A DNA stretch of 64,000 bases from Anabaena azotica FACHB-119. Lineage in GTDB: Bacteria; Cyanobacteriota; Cyanobacteriia; Cyanobacteriales; Nostocaceae. The stretch lies in NCBI RefSeq assembly GCF_014697625.1, contig NZ_JACJSG010000021.1, positions 1-64,000 of the forward strand, read 5' to 3'. The translations under genes were made by a program, and so were the position numbers. The notes under the pieces were generated by a model that worked only from the letters and a program-made list of their open reading frames with translations, ran no database searches and was not told where the DNA came from. Position 1 is the stretch's first letter; the number at the start of each line of letters is the position of its first letter. Positions 1 to 8,523 of the stretch are shown here, one piece after another.

Positions 1-115
1 CGGGAACTTACGCTACAGGAGATTTGCCCTCTTGGGCGGTTGGCGCGAGCCTGCTGTCTAAAGGCGGGTCTGTGAATGTAGAATCCCCGCACTTATAGGG
101 CGGGGAGTGTCAAAT
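1..115 (+). mobile_element. Right-end remnant of an IS200/IS605-type tnpB element
   Basis: The first bases end in a short hairpin, CCCCGC (85-90) with GCGGGG (100-105), preceded by GAAT and followed by GAGTGTCAA. This layout is what I know from right ends of cyanobacterial IS605/IS1341-type elements, where it lies just 3' of tnpB and forms part of the guide RNA region. An open frame up to the TAA at 59-61 could be the tail of tnpB, but too little is present to prove it. The element body lies outside the window. Confidence 0.5.
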
Positions 116-292
116 AGGACTATATTCAGAGGCATAAATATACTTAATTAGCCAATATACAATTCCATCTATTCTGCTGGTTTCTCACCAAACCAGAAGT
201 ACAATCAACGTAGACCAACACCTGATGCTGCATCATCTGTCAAGCTTCTCATAGCAGATTAGGTATCAATAGAACAAATAATACAAAATAGT

Positions 293-658
293 ATGGCGAA
301 ATCCACCAACACTTACTGGAATCCATTGATTGTAGAAAATCAAGAAAAATGGCAACCGATTAAAGGTTTGGAACAAATTGCCGAAGAACTGACCCTCAGC
401 ATAGATGAAGAAACTGGTGAATACACCCGTTTAACTCGATTTCACCCTGGTGCTGACACAACTCCTTTTGGTGCGAAAAGTCATCCCTATCCTGAAGAAA
501 TTTTTGTAGTTAGTGGTCGTCTTTATGACCAAGCTTTTGATATGTGGTTAGAGAGTGGACATTATGCTAGTAGACCACCAGGGGAAATTCATGGCCCATT
601 CAAAACGGACATCGGCTGTGTTGTGTTGGAAATATCATTTCCTCATCGTATTATTTAG
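293..658 (+). CDS. Cupin-domain protein (ChrR-like cupin)
   Basis: This 121-residue protein consists of one small beta-barrel cupin domain. The metal-site pattern is visible as HPGADTTPFGAKSHPYPEEIFVVSG (motif 1, about residues 51-75; His and Glu ligands) followed by GHYASRPPGEIHGPF (motif 2, about 88-102). The length fits a single-domain cupin such as the ChrR C-terminal type or an acetylacetone-cleaving-like cupin; the substrate cannot be told. The ATG at 293 is the first in frame and no strong ribosome binding site is seen. It stands alone, with a hairpin (675-710) after its stop. Confidence 0.8.
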   Translation: MAKSTNTYWNPLIVENQEKWQPIKGLEQIAEELTLSIDEETGEYTRLTRFHPGADTTPFGAKSHPYPEEIFVVSGRLYDQAFDMWLESGHYASRPPGEIHGPFKTDIGCVVLEISFPHRII

Positions 659-674
659 TCTTTTTCTTCTTTTG

Positions 675-710
675 CACTCACCCCTTCCTAGCTTCGCTAG
701 AAAAAGGTGA
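675..710. terminator. Hairpin after the cupin gene
   Basis: ACTCACC and GGTGAGT flank a second inverted pair, CTAGC/GCTAG, around a TTC loop. The structure lies 17 bases after the cupin stop codon. There is no clear U-tract, so it may be a dispersed palindromic repeat that also ends transcription. Confidence 0.4.
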
Positions 711-796
711 GTTAGGGACTTCCAACTAAAAAATATACAATCACTTTGGTGATCTGGGACAGCTGAGGAAGAATTTAATCAGCTTCTACACTTCAC

Positions 797-1828
797 TCAT
801 GGAGCTATCTCATTTCTGGAAGTCCCTAAATAGCCTTGAGACTGATACCAGAGTACTGTGTCTTTCACAGTATCCCTGAAGGGACGAAATGTTACTCCTA
901 GCTCTTGGGCAGCTTTGGCTGAACTTAAGTTCGCTTTTTCTAATAAAGTTTGGATACCAGCCAATGGCATAGGGTTGACCCCACCTGTTAAACCTGCCCA
1001 GGTTTCTGATAACCATGCAATTGACAGTGCAATCCTATCAGGAATCTCTATTGTCGGGGCTTTCACCCCTGAAATCGCTTCTAATTCTAAAGCGATATCT
1101 TTCATAGTTTTTAATGATCCCGCTACAATGTAACGCTCACCTCGTTTACCTCGTTCGGCGGCGCTTACCATTGCTGTCGCCACATCCCGAACATCAGTCA
1201 ATGAAGCACCACCATTAATTATTCCAGGCAGCTTTCTTGCCAGTAGATCCAAGACCAGTTGCCCCGCAGAAGTCGGTGCGGCATCGCCAGGCCCCATCAT
1301 CCACCCAGGCAATATCATCACTACATCCATTCGGCTAGTATCGAGAAACTTATAAATTTCTTGTTCTGCCAAAACCTTAGTTTGGAAATAGAGGTTTTGT
1401 TCAGCAAATTTGCTATAAGGGGCTGTTTCATCTGCAACCCGATCTGGATAGGTTTGGATGACTCCACTCGATGAGGTGAAAACTGTTCTTGCTACCCCTC
1501 GCGCCTCTGCCAGTTGCAAAAGTTCCATTGTGGCATCTACATTGATGCGCTTCATCTTCTGCCAATGACTACCCGGTTGGTAATACTCCCGAAAAAATGC
1601 TGCTGTGTGAAACAGCACATCTACTCCGTTTAATGCCTCGCTCAAGGCAGGCACATTCTCAATATCACCCTGAACAAATTCAACTGGGCTGTTTTCTTGA
1701 AAGCGTTTAGCCTTATCAATAGACCGAACCAGTCCCTTGACTTGCCATCCTTGCGCTACTAGTAATTGGCAAAGATTACTACCTAGCAAACCCGTCGCTC
1801 CAGTCACAAAAGCTGTTTTGCTGTCCAT
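797..1828 (-). CDS. NAD(P)-dependent epimerase/dehydratase-type SDR
   Basis: This 343-residue extended short-chain dehydrogenase has the Rossmann motif TGATGLLG at residues 9-16 and the catalytic Tyr-x3-Lys as YFQTK (about 147-151), inside the family's typical NLYFQTKVLAEQ stretch. The closest named relatives are dihydroflavonol-reductase-like and HpnA-like proteins. The substrate is unknown. The ATG at 1828 has an AGAGGA-type ribosome binding site. It is divergent from the TetR-family gene at 1923 across 94 bases that hold two palindromes, so it is probably a target of that regulator (inference). Confidence 0.85.
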   Translation of the reverse strand: MDSKTAFVTGATGLLGSNLCQLLVAQGWQVKGLVRSIDKAKRFQENSPVEFVQGDIENVPALSEALNGVDVLFHTAAFFREYYQPGSHWQKMKRINVDATMELLQLAEARGVARTVFTSSSGVIQTYPDRVADETAPYSKFAEQNLYFQTKVLAEQEIYKFLDTSRMDVVMILPGWMMGPGDAAPTSAGQLVLDLLARKLPGIINGGASLTDVRDVATAMVSAAERGKRGERYIVAGSLKTMKDIALELEAISGVKAPTIEIPDRIALSIAWLSETWAGLTGGVNPMPLAGIQTLLEKANLSSAKAAQELGVTFRPFRDTVKDTVLWYQSQGYLGTSRNEIAP

Positions 1829-1887
1829 AAGAGTTATCCTCTGGTGATCTTAAATTGCCTGTAGATTTATCTTCCGAACTTTGTTAA

Positions 1888-1939
1888 TGTGAGCTATTAC
1901 TCATATTCATATTTGGAAGTATATGAGCAAAAGCTCACA
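1888..1939. promoter_or_regulatory. Paired palindromic operator candidate between SDR and TetR genes
   Basis: Two dyads are visible: TGAGCtattaCTCA (1890-1903, imperfect) and TGAGCaaaaGCTCA (1924-1937, perfect). Together they make a longer inverted repeat, 1888-1906 against 1921-1939, matching at about 16 of 19 positions. The second dyad covers the TetR start codon (1923-1925). TetR proteins usually bind palindromes of about this size and often repress their own gene and a divergent neighbour; binding here is inferred. Confidence 0.55.
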
Positions 1940-2630
1940 TCGTCAACCTTCACGCAATAAAATAGTGAAGTCAACTTCCGTCAAGGAAGATCATCAAACA
2001 TCCCAGACAACTCGCCGCAGCCCTTCAGGGGAACGTGGTCAGCGACGGCGCGATTTAATCTTGGACACTGCCGCCAATTTGCTGGCGAACGGAGGAGTAG
2101 AAGCTATCAACACCAATGCTTTAGCTGAACGAGCTGGTATTTCAGTTGGCTCGGTATACCAGTATTTTTCTAACAAGGAAGCAATTTTAACAGCCTTGGG
2201 TGAGCGATATATGCAGCAATTAAGCAGCAATACGGTGGCGGCTCTACAACAGGATATTTCTGGTTTGAATTTTGCTGCTATGGTTGATCGGGTGATTGAC
2301 CCTATGATTGACTTTGAGCGCAAACATCCTGCTTTTAGATATCTCAGTGCTGGAAATGAAGGACAAATAAGCCTTGCTCAAGCAGCTCAACAGGTGGATC
2401 ACGAGATACTGATGACCATTTACGATTTACTCTTACGGGTTAGTCCTGATCTCAACCCTACCCAAGGCTGGCAAATTGCGCGGATGACAAAAGCCCTTTA
2501 CAAAGCCATGAGTTATCTCATTGGGCAAGAAAAAGAAATTCACAATGATGGTGGAGATGTTGATGTTATGATTGCTCAAATGAAGCGGATGATGGCTAAT
2601 TATTTAGAGGAAAATTTGGGTGAGAAATAG
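1923..2630 (+). CDS. TetR/AcrR-family transcriptional regulator
   Basis: This 235-residue protein has a basic, disordered N-terminus of about 35 residues, then the TetR DNA-binding domain: RRDLILDTAANLLANGG (helix 1) and the helix-turn-helix ALAERAGISVGSVYQYFSNKEA (about 68-89). The rest is a helical ligand domain. It is divergent from the SDR gene, and the start codon lies inside a perfect palindrome, which points to autoregulation. Its last 35 bases overlap the 3' end of the convergent gene at 2596. The ligand is unknown. Confidence 0.9.
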   Translation: MSKSSHRQPSRNKIVKSTSVKEDHQTSQTTRRSPSGERGQRRRDLILDTAANLLANGGVEAINTNALAERAGISVGSVYQYFSNKEAILTALGERYMQQLSSNTVAALQQDISGLNFAAMVDRVIDPMIDFERKHPAFRYLSAGNEGQISLAQAAQQVDHEILMTIYDLLLRVSPDLNPTQGWQIARMTKALYKAMSYLIGQEKEIHNDGGDVDVMIAQMKRMMANYLEENLGEK

Positions 2631-3402
2631 CTAGTGAAGGGCGTTGCCAAAAATAGATGATCAGTCCCCAAAATGGTAGCAAACGTACTAGCCATAACAC
2701 TTTTTCGTTATGCCATTGGCGACGTGCCATATCATCTTTAACTAACCATGACTGAAACAACCAAAATACCAACATATCTATTAAAAACGAATATGCTAGT
2801 CTATCAGTAAACAATAAATTTAATAACGCTTCCCAGCGTGTGATCAAATCACCGTACTCAGGACGTGCAAATACTCCCCAAACTAAAGAAACGACAAAAA
2901 CCACAGCTAGCACCGAAGGAAAAATTCGGCTTTCTCCTATCTTTTCTGCAAACGATAAAGGAGTTGTAGGTGCTTGAGGATTAGGTTGCCGTAATCCTAA
3001 CCAAGGTAAAAAAAATAAATTTGTCAAAAATGCTGTGCCGATTAAGAATGTAATTATAGAAAATCGTTGATTACGTCCATCAACCACAAAACCCCAAAAT
3101 AATATTCCCCAAGTCACCACAATGTTAAATAATCCTTCTAGTGCTGGATTGTTTACTGCTGCTTGATGGGGAAGTATAATTGGCAGTACCAACCAAAAGT
3201 TCCAACTCAAAGTTATTATTTCTTGTAATGTTTTGGATGTGATATGCAGTAGTGATAACCCCGGAGGTAAATCACTTAATAATAAATACCCAATATAAAC
3301 TAACCATGTACTCCACACTAATATTCTGGATATAATTGCTGATACATCATTATTGGGAAAGTTGTCAAACTTAATAAGGAATTGTTCTAATTTGTTAAAC
3401 AT
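2596..3402 (-). CDS. Hypothetical multi-pass membrane protein
   Basis: About 268 residues with roughly six hydrophobic stretches (for example ILVWSTWLVYIGYLLL, ITFLIGTAFLTNLFFLPWL, FPSVLAVVFVVSLVWGVF and LLPFWGLIIYF). I do not recognise the family; uncharacterised proteins of this kind occur in cyanobacteria. The ATG at 3402 is preferred over the GTG three bases upstream. The 3' end overlaps the convergent TetR gene by 35 bases. The next gene upstream on this strand is also a small membrane protein of unknown function. Confidence 0.7.
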   Translation of the reverse strand: MFNKLEQFLIKFDNFPNNDVSAIISRILVWSTWLVYIGYLLLSDLPPGLSLLHITSKTLQEIITLSWNFWLVLPIILPHQAAVNNPALEGLFNIVVTWGILFWGFVVDGRNQRFSIITFLIGTAFLTNLFFLPWLGLRQPNPQAPTTPLSFAEKIGESRIFPSVLAVVFVVSLVWGVFARPEYGDLITRWEALLNLLFTDRLAYSFLIDMLVFWLFQSWLVKDDMARRQWHNEKVLWLVRLLPFWGLIIYFWQRPSLAISHPNFPLNN

Positions 3403-3561
3403 CACTTTATTGCTGCTTACACATTGTATAACAATATGACAATGTAAGATATTTTAGGGATAATTACAATATTATTTACTCAATACTACCTCATGCTATT
3501 AAATTGCAGTGCTACTTATGTCGGTATGTTAATATAGCGAATATAAAAACTGTTTTGCTCA

Positions 3562-3936
3562 TTAATCAATCAACCACTGTGTTAATAAGTAAATTAAAAA
3601 TGTGTAATAAAAAAAGCCAAATAGAACTACATCTGACATAATCATTATCAAGAAATAAAATATTCGATTATTTGAATTAGATAACTTAGGTTGCCAAATA
3701 ACTACTGTGATATTGCTAGAAAGTAAAAAAGCTAAAATACTAGACCAGAATAACCAATCGCTTTCTTTTACGCTTTTTAACCAAGGTACTAGAGAACCTC
3801 CATTTGCACTATTGGGTTGAAAAGTTGGATCTCGCAACGGTGAAACTAAGTAAACAAAAATTAAGCTGGCTACGGTTAAAAGCAGCAAAAATAGCAGACT
3901 GAAAAGAGAAAAACGGCGGATTTGTTGAAAAAACAC
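3562..3936 (-). CDS. Small hypothetical membrane protein
   Basis: 124 residues with three clear hydrophobic segments: FSLFSLLFLLLLTVASLIFVYLV (near the N-terminus), WLFWSSILAFLLSSNITVVIW and FYFLIMIMSDVVLFGFFYYTF. The start is a GTG at 3936 with GAGGG about 14 bases upstream. No family is recognised. It could be co-transcribed with the membrane gene at 2596-3402, but 159 bases separate them. Confidence 0.6.
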   Translation of the reverse strand: MFFQQIRRFSLFSLLFLLLLTVASLIFVYLVSPLRDPTFQPNSANGGSLVPWLKSVKESDWLFWSSILAFLLSSNITVVIWQPKLSNSNNRIFYFLIMIMSDVVLFGFFYYTFLIYLLTQWLID

Positions 3937-4182
3937 TCTCGTTATCCCTCAGTGAATTTATGTATTTGGACTTAATTTTTACCAATCATGTTCCTGATGA
4001 ATTTGTAGTTTATGTTTAGCAAGGTTTAGAGGCTTTAAACAAGATTAAGCTGACTTATAAAGGATAGAAGTACAAATTGGTTATCTGACATCTTGCACCT
4101 TCTCAATAACTGGGTGGCTATGCACTCCCCACTCTACGAAATCATAAGAGTTTTGGGCTGCGATTTTCGCAATCAAGATATA

Positions 4183-4323
4183 ATATCATGTCCGCTTAAT
4201 CACTTATCATATCTTCGGGGTTGGTAATTGGTAATTGCTAATGGTAGAAAACAATTACCTATTAGCTATTACCCATTACCGACCAAAACAACCATATTAT
4301 AAGTAATTAGCCTAACTTGATAT
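4183..4323. mobile_element. MITE-like repeat, family 1, full-length copy A
   Basis: A 141-base element. Its ends are imperfect inverted repeats of about 25 bases: ATATCATGTCCGCTTAATCA on the left, and ATATCAAGTTAGGCTAATTA reading inward from the right. The interior is made of GGTAAT/ATTACC runs. Related copies lie at 21480-21624, 47447-47517 and 56069-56153. It carries no gene. The remaining bases of the 3937-4461 gap show nothing else apart from the terminator at 4402. Confidence 0.65.
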
Positions 4324-4401
4324 AATTTATATTAACAAGATAGGAAAAATGATTATCCCACTACAACAAAGTTTGGGGCTATATGTAGAGTCGATTGGCA
4401 A

Positions 4402-4427
4402 TAAAAACCCCATTTTTGTCAATGGGG
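4402..4427 (-). terminator. Rho-independent terminator of the PEP-CTERM/phosphodiesterase operon
   Basis: On the minus strand CCCCAT (4427-4422) would read as ATGGGG-pairing arms with an eight-base loop, followed by a run of five T. The hairpin lies 35 bases after the stop codon of the PEP-CTERM gene. Confidence 0.7.
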
Positions 4428-4461
4428 TAAATTAAAAGTAAAAGTAATTTGTCAATTAATA

Positions 4462-5190
4462 TTAGTATTTCTGTTTTTTAAGTTTAAGGGTGTAGCCGAC
4501 ACTTGCTGCACCAATAGCTATTAAACCAATAATAGAGCCAGATTCAGGTACTAAAGTGGCATTGTCTACAAGGATACCAAAGCCACCGAAAGCATCACCT
4601 ACAGTTGCCACACCAATATCTAGAGAATAGTTGCCTGTAGTTGGGATGGTGTAGGAGAAAGTACGATATCCAGTTTCACTGACAAAGGTTGTATTACTAG
4701 GAATTAAGGTGGAGAAGGTGTCAGCTATTTTTTCTGTGGAGTTGATTTTTACGAAAGCAAAGCCGTTAAAGTTAGAAGATTGGCTGGCTTCATTAGTTAA
4801 GAAGTTCCAGCTAAAGGTGAGGGTTTGTCCTGCAACTGCTGAAAATTCCTGCTTTATTGCCGAGCCGCTAAAGATCGGCCCGTTGATATTATCTAAACTG
4901 AATGGTTCTACCCCTAAGAAATCTTCTAACTCTCCTGGGGTAGCAGTTACACCATCGGCAGTTGTGGATACTAAAGCTTGAAAGTTTCCTTGAGTGGGTT
5001 GGCTACCAAAATTAGCAGTTTGAATACTGGTGTTTCCAGTTGTATTCCAGCCTGTAAAATCACCTGTTTCAAAGCTCCCGTTACGCAAACCTGCATAAGC
5101 AGGTGCAGTTATGAAAGCAGTAGGTAAACTAATTAAGGCAGATGTAATTGCTATTAAAGTTGAATATCTGCACTCATGCAATGTAGACAT
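4462..5190 (-). CDS. PEP-CTERM sorting-domain protein
   Basis: About 242 residues, exported. The signal peptide ends at APAYA (about residue 33). The mature part begins GLRNGSFETGDFTGWNTTG, a pattern common in cyanobacterial PEP-CTERM proteins with a jelly-roll or choice-of-anchor-like domain. The C-terminus is VPES, a hydrophobic helix, then basic KLKKQK: the PEP-CTERM signal with Ser in place of the final Pro. The ATG at 5190 is chosen because GGAG lies about 11 bases upstream; a GTG at 5202 overlaps that site. It follows the phosphodiesterase gene by about 30 bases and probably shares its transcript. Confidence 0.8.
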   Translation of the reverse strand: MSTLHECRYSTLIAITSALISLPTAFITAPAYAGLRNGSFETGDFTGWNTTGNTSIQTANFGSQPTQGNFQALVSTTADGVTATPGELEDFLGVEPFSLDNINGPIFSGSAIKQEFSAVAGQTLTFSWNFLTNEASQSSNFNGFAFVKINSTEKIADTFSTLIPSNTTFVSETGYRTFSYTIPTTGNYSLDIGVATVGDAFGGFGILVDNATLVPESGSIIGLIAIGAASVGYTLKLKKQKY

Positions 5191-5221
5191 GAAATTTAGC
5201 ACTCCGAAAATGATGAAGTAG

Positions 5222-7426
5222 TTAGTTTTTGAGATTTAGGGTTTGTCCTTGAACCGTTGGGGCAGAGGGTACACCTAGTAAACTGTTAATAGTTGGGGCT
5301 ACATCGATATTGCGAATTGTGCCGATATTGCCACGGCGATTGATATCGGGGCCTGCGGCATAGAAAATAGCGCTGAGATTAGATATGGTGGGGTCGTAAC
5401 CATGCGCTCCATAGAAGCTAGGTACGGAAAACACTGTATTATCGGTGTCGCCTAAACGAGTTACAACCGGATTTTGTCTGCCGTCAAAGTTATATCCTTC
5501 ACGCATAATTGCAAACACATCACCAGTATCTTGACCGACAAATTCACTTGTACCTAAGCCAAAATTTGGGTCGTTTAAGTTAGTTGGTAGGGGACGAGGA
5601 TATATTTTGTCAAAAACTGCCATTTCTTTTCCTCGGACGTAGTTGGGATTGGTGTCTACCAATTCCCGCAAAGCAATGATGATTTGTTGTTGCAGAGTTA
5701 CATATTCAGCACGGGTGACAATACCGTTGGGTTCACGCCCTTGCAGGTTAATGTATACATTGGCGGCTGGGCCTGATGTGACGGCACGAACTTTAGTTGG
5801 GTCGAAACCTTTACTTCTGAGGTAGTTGTTGAGGTTAACTTCTGTATGGAAGGCTGAAAAACCGTGGTCGGAAACAACTAAAATATTACTGTTGGGTGTA
5901 CCTTGGCGATTTGTCCCTACTGCGTTGATGATGCGTTGTACAGCATTGTTTGCAGCACGATAAGCTGTCTGTACATAGCTTTGATAGCGAGTGACTTTGG
6001 CTTGATCTTGTCCTGTGCCAATAGATAGGGGATTTGTGGGGTCACTGGCTTGGCGAGAATCAGTTAAGAGAAACTGGTGTTCTGAGCCATCTGGTTGTTC
6101 AATATAAACTAGGACTAAATCGGCGTTAGGGTTTTGGTTGATTGCTCTCAATGCCAGTCGAGTTTGGTAGTCTACAAACAGTCGCACTTGGTCTTGGTAA
6201 ATAGCTTCTACTTCACTGTCGGGGAAAGTTGTAAATCCAGGGCTGATACGTTGTGCAATGCGAAAATCAGCTTGGGGAGACCAGAAGCCTACGTTCTTGA
6301 GAATGTCATCAACAGTAGCTTGGACGGCGGGATTTTGAGGAATGGCGTTAGCAGAGTAACGGGCGATGCGGACAACGCTCAGATCAGGGGCGAGATTGCT
6401 GACATAGAATGCTGTTCCTGCTTGGTTGGAACTACCTTCAAGGTAAAATAGACTGGAGAGGCGATCGCGCACTCTCACATAAGCAGGCCCAGTTGACGGT
6501 AAGCTGAAAGGCCCCGCAGGTATACCAATTTGAGCATCAAAAAAGACCAAGGTGTCATAGTTAGTTTTACGGTCATTAGTTGTATCTAATGCCGCAACTT
6601 GGATATCATAACTCACACCACCAACAGTAAAGCGATCGCTCAATGCAGCTTGTTGAATTGGGCTGTAGGAAACTCTACCCGCATTCTTGAGTTGACTAAC
6701 TATTTGACTAGAAGCCGGGCTAAAGTTAGCGGCGGTTAAACTAAAACCACTCGCACCTACCCCAGCAAAAGTACCGAAAGGAACTGTATAAGATACAGTT
6801 CTTCTACTTGCAGGGTCAATAACTGGGCTATTAGTTAAACCAGGAACTCTCACATCAACCCCATCTGCACCAGGAAAGGTAGCCGCTACAACTTGCTTAC
6901 CATTGCGTAAAAGTCCTACCCACACAGGTTCGGCGGTCGGTTGTGGACTTGCAACCGGGCCAAAAGTGGAATAACCACCGATGGGAGCGCCAAAACCGCT
7001 AATATTCGCATTAAATGGACTTGCAACTAAGTGGAATGTATTGGCATTAATATCATTGCGAGCTGCGGTTGAACCTGTACCAATGGCGATGTGACAAGCT
7101 GCTGTCAAAGATGCGCTACAGGTAATGTTTCGCTCTGCATAAACACCTTGACTTTTCAGCAGTCCCAATCCTTGCTTAGGATTCAGTACACCTTGTGTCA
7201 AATATTTTTCGACAAAATCTGGTGTTGCGCCATCTAAAGAAATCAAAATCACTTTGGGACTGGGTGTACTTGATACCGTTTGCGCTGCTATGGAATGTAC
7301 AGTTAAGCTGATAAAGAAAGTCACTAGCACTATAGTGAATAGGCGCATGATTAATTTATGTCTCAAAGTCTGCCCCAGCCACCGCAATGCTTGGTTTATT
7401 CCATATAAATTTAAATATCTGCTCAC
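5222..7426 (-). CDS. Secreted alkaline-phosphatase-superfamily protein (type I phosphodiesterase/nucleotide pyrophosphatase)
   Basis: About 734 residues from the GTG at 7426. Metal-site motifs of the superfamily are visible: ILISLDGATPDF near the N-terminus, DLVLVYIEQPDGSEHQF in the middle, VVSDHGF, and GAHGYDPT near the C-terminus. A signal peptide, MRLFTIVLVTFFISLTVHSIAAQ, starts at the ATG at 7348. The true start may therefore be 7348, although GGAGGA stands three bases before the GTG at 7426; the frame opens further, to 7459. The substrate (phosphodiester or phosphonate) is unknown. It is the first gene of a two-gene unit with the PEP-CTERM protein, so both products are likely exported together. 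Confidence 0.85.
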   Translation of the reverse strand: MSRYLNLYGINQALRWLGQTLRHKLIMRLFTIVLVTFFISLTVHSIAAQTVSSTPSPKVILISLDGATPDFVEKYLTQGVLNPKQGLGLLKSQGVYAERNITCSASLTAACHIAIGTGSTAARNDINANTFHLVASPFNANISGFGAPIGGYSTFGPVASPQPTAEPVWVGLLRNGKQVVAATFPGADGVDVRVPGLTNSPVIDPASRRTVSYTVPFGTFAGVGASGFSLTAANFSPASSQIVSQLKNAGRVSYSPIQQAALSDRFTVGGVSYDIQVAALDTTNDRKTNYDTLVFFDAQIGIPAGPFSLPSTGPAYVRVRDRLSSLFYLEGSSNQAGTAFYVSNLAPDLSVVRIARYSANAIPQNPAVQATVDDILKNVGFWSPQADFRIAQRISPGFTTFPDSEVEAIYQDQVRLFVDYQTRLALRAINQNPNADLVLVYIEQPDGSEHQFLLTDSRQASDPTNPLSIGTGQDQAKVTRYQSYVQTAYRAANNAVQRIINAVGTNRQGTPNSNILVVSDHGFSAFHTEVNLNNYLRSKGFDPTKVRAVTSGPAANVYINLQGREPNGIVTRAEYVTLQQQIIIALRELVDTNPNYVRGKEMAVFDKIYPRPLPTNLNDPNFGLGTSEFVGQDTGDVFAIMREGYNFDGRQNPVVTRLGDTDNTVFSVPSFYGAHGYDPTISNLSAIFYAAGPDINRRGNIGTIRNIDVAPTINSLLGVPSAPTVQGQTLNLKN

Positions 7427-7612
7427 TTGTCCTCCGTAAGTACAGTACTGTAACTTCACTGAGATGATTATTTATTAATGTATTGACTGTAGGTTAACGG
7501 AAGACTATGAAAGTTTTAAGTAGAGCAGTCTTTACGTAAATTACCGGAATTTTAAATCAAAAATAACTGCTGGCTTGTCTAGACTAAAATGTGGCAATAG
7601 AGTTGGAAAGAA

Positions 7613-7687
7613 TTGAACGCAGATAAACGCAGATAAACGCGGATGAATCTGTATTCTATCCGCTTGAAATCCGCTATAATATTCGTT
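7613..7687. repeat. Dispersed repeat built on the decamer AACGCAGATA/G
   Basis: Tandem GAACGCAGATAAACGCAGAT units are followed by a GCGGATTTCAAGCGGAT-type segment (read on the minus strand). The reverse complement of the same structure is at 38398-38490, and shorter pieces are at 11972-12003 and 16611-16697. It fills most of the gap between the phosphodiesterase and the kinase-like gene. Confidence 0.6.
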
Positions 7688-7708
7688 TGATAAATGGTTT
7701 TTTAGTTT

Positions 7709-8410
7709 CTAAGGCTTTAAATATTTAAAATATTTGAATTTTATCGCTATTCGACTCAAGAATTGTTTGCAAGAAGTTCCGAAACGATAACATTTGCGAA
7801 CTAAATCTAAAGCAGAATATGGTATGCGTAATCGCAATGGGCGTAAAATAGGCAGATACAACCAATAATAAGCCCTTTTGAGGTTGTTCCATTTTGCACA
7901 AGGTTCTTGATGCAGGAAATCAGAAACGTCTACTACCAATCCTCTGCCTTGGTGCATCATTACATTACGACCGTGGACATCATGGGGGTGAAGTCCACGG
8001 CTTTGGGCATATTCAAGGGCTTGATCAATGTCTTGTATTACCTGCTGAGGAATTGGTAAACCTAAGTGCATACAATCGTAGAGTGTTGTTCCAGAAAGCC
8101 GCTTCAAAACTAAAAAGCCATCCTTGGCATACAAACATTCAGAAAATGCCGGATGAGAACCTAAACGGCGGTAAACTTCTACTTCTTCTTCATAGCCTGG
8201 CCGTCTTGGGGCATAAATTTTTACTACATAGTTAGGGTAATCAGGGTGACAAACTACTGCTGCATAATTTCCTCTACCCAGCAGTTGCCAAGGTTGGGGA
8301 ATATAGTTGACTTGAATGGGATCTCGTGGGTTAATACTTCTAATTTGTAAATTAGGTAGTAGTATTTGATAAATACTTTCCTGAAAATGTTTTGGCAGTA
8401 TTTTGTCCAT
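7709..8410 (-). CDS. Protein-kinase-fold protein
   Basis: About 233 residues with a short eukaryotic-like/LPS-kinase-like fold. A glycine-rich loop LGRGNYAAVV and the invariant Lys in VVKIYAP are followed by a catalytic-loop pattern LHPHDVHGRNVMM and the metal-binding VVDVSDF in place of DFG. The shortness and the HDVHxxN loop resemble RIO/Kdo-kinase-like families rather than a full Ser/Thr kinase. The ATG at 8410 is preferred over the GTG at 8428. It is divergent from the hydrolase at 8524. The substrate is unknown. Confidence 0.75.
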   Translation of the reverse strand: MDKILPKHFQESIYQILLPNLQIRSINPRDPIQVNYIPQPWQLLGRGNYAAVVCHPDYPNYVVKIYAPRRPGYEEEVEVYRRLGSHPAFSECLYAKDGFLVLKRLSGTTLYDCMHLGLPIPQQVIQDIDQALEYAQSRGLHPHDVHGRNVMMHQGRGLVVDVSDFLHQEPCAKWNNLKRAYYWLYLPILRPLRLRIPYSALDLVRKCYRFGTSCKQFLSRIAIKFKYFKYLKP

Positions 8411-8523
8411 GTCGGTGGTATTTAGCACAAAACAACAATATAAACTACTTGATCGATATCAACAATTACGGCAACGGTGCGAACGACTTGTGTTTCAATT
8501 GTGCATGGAGATAACACAGATTT

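Noticed and set aside
6134..6451. 105-residue frame opposite the phosphodiesterase gene
   Set aside because: Shadow of a well-supported gene.
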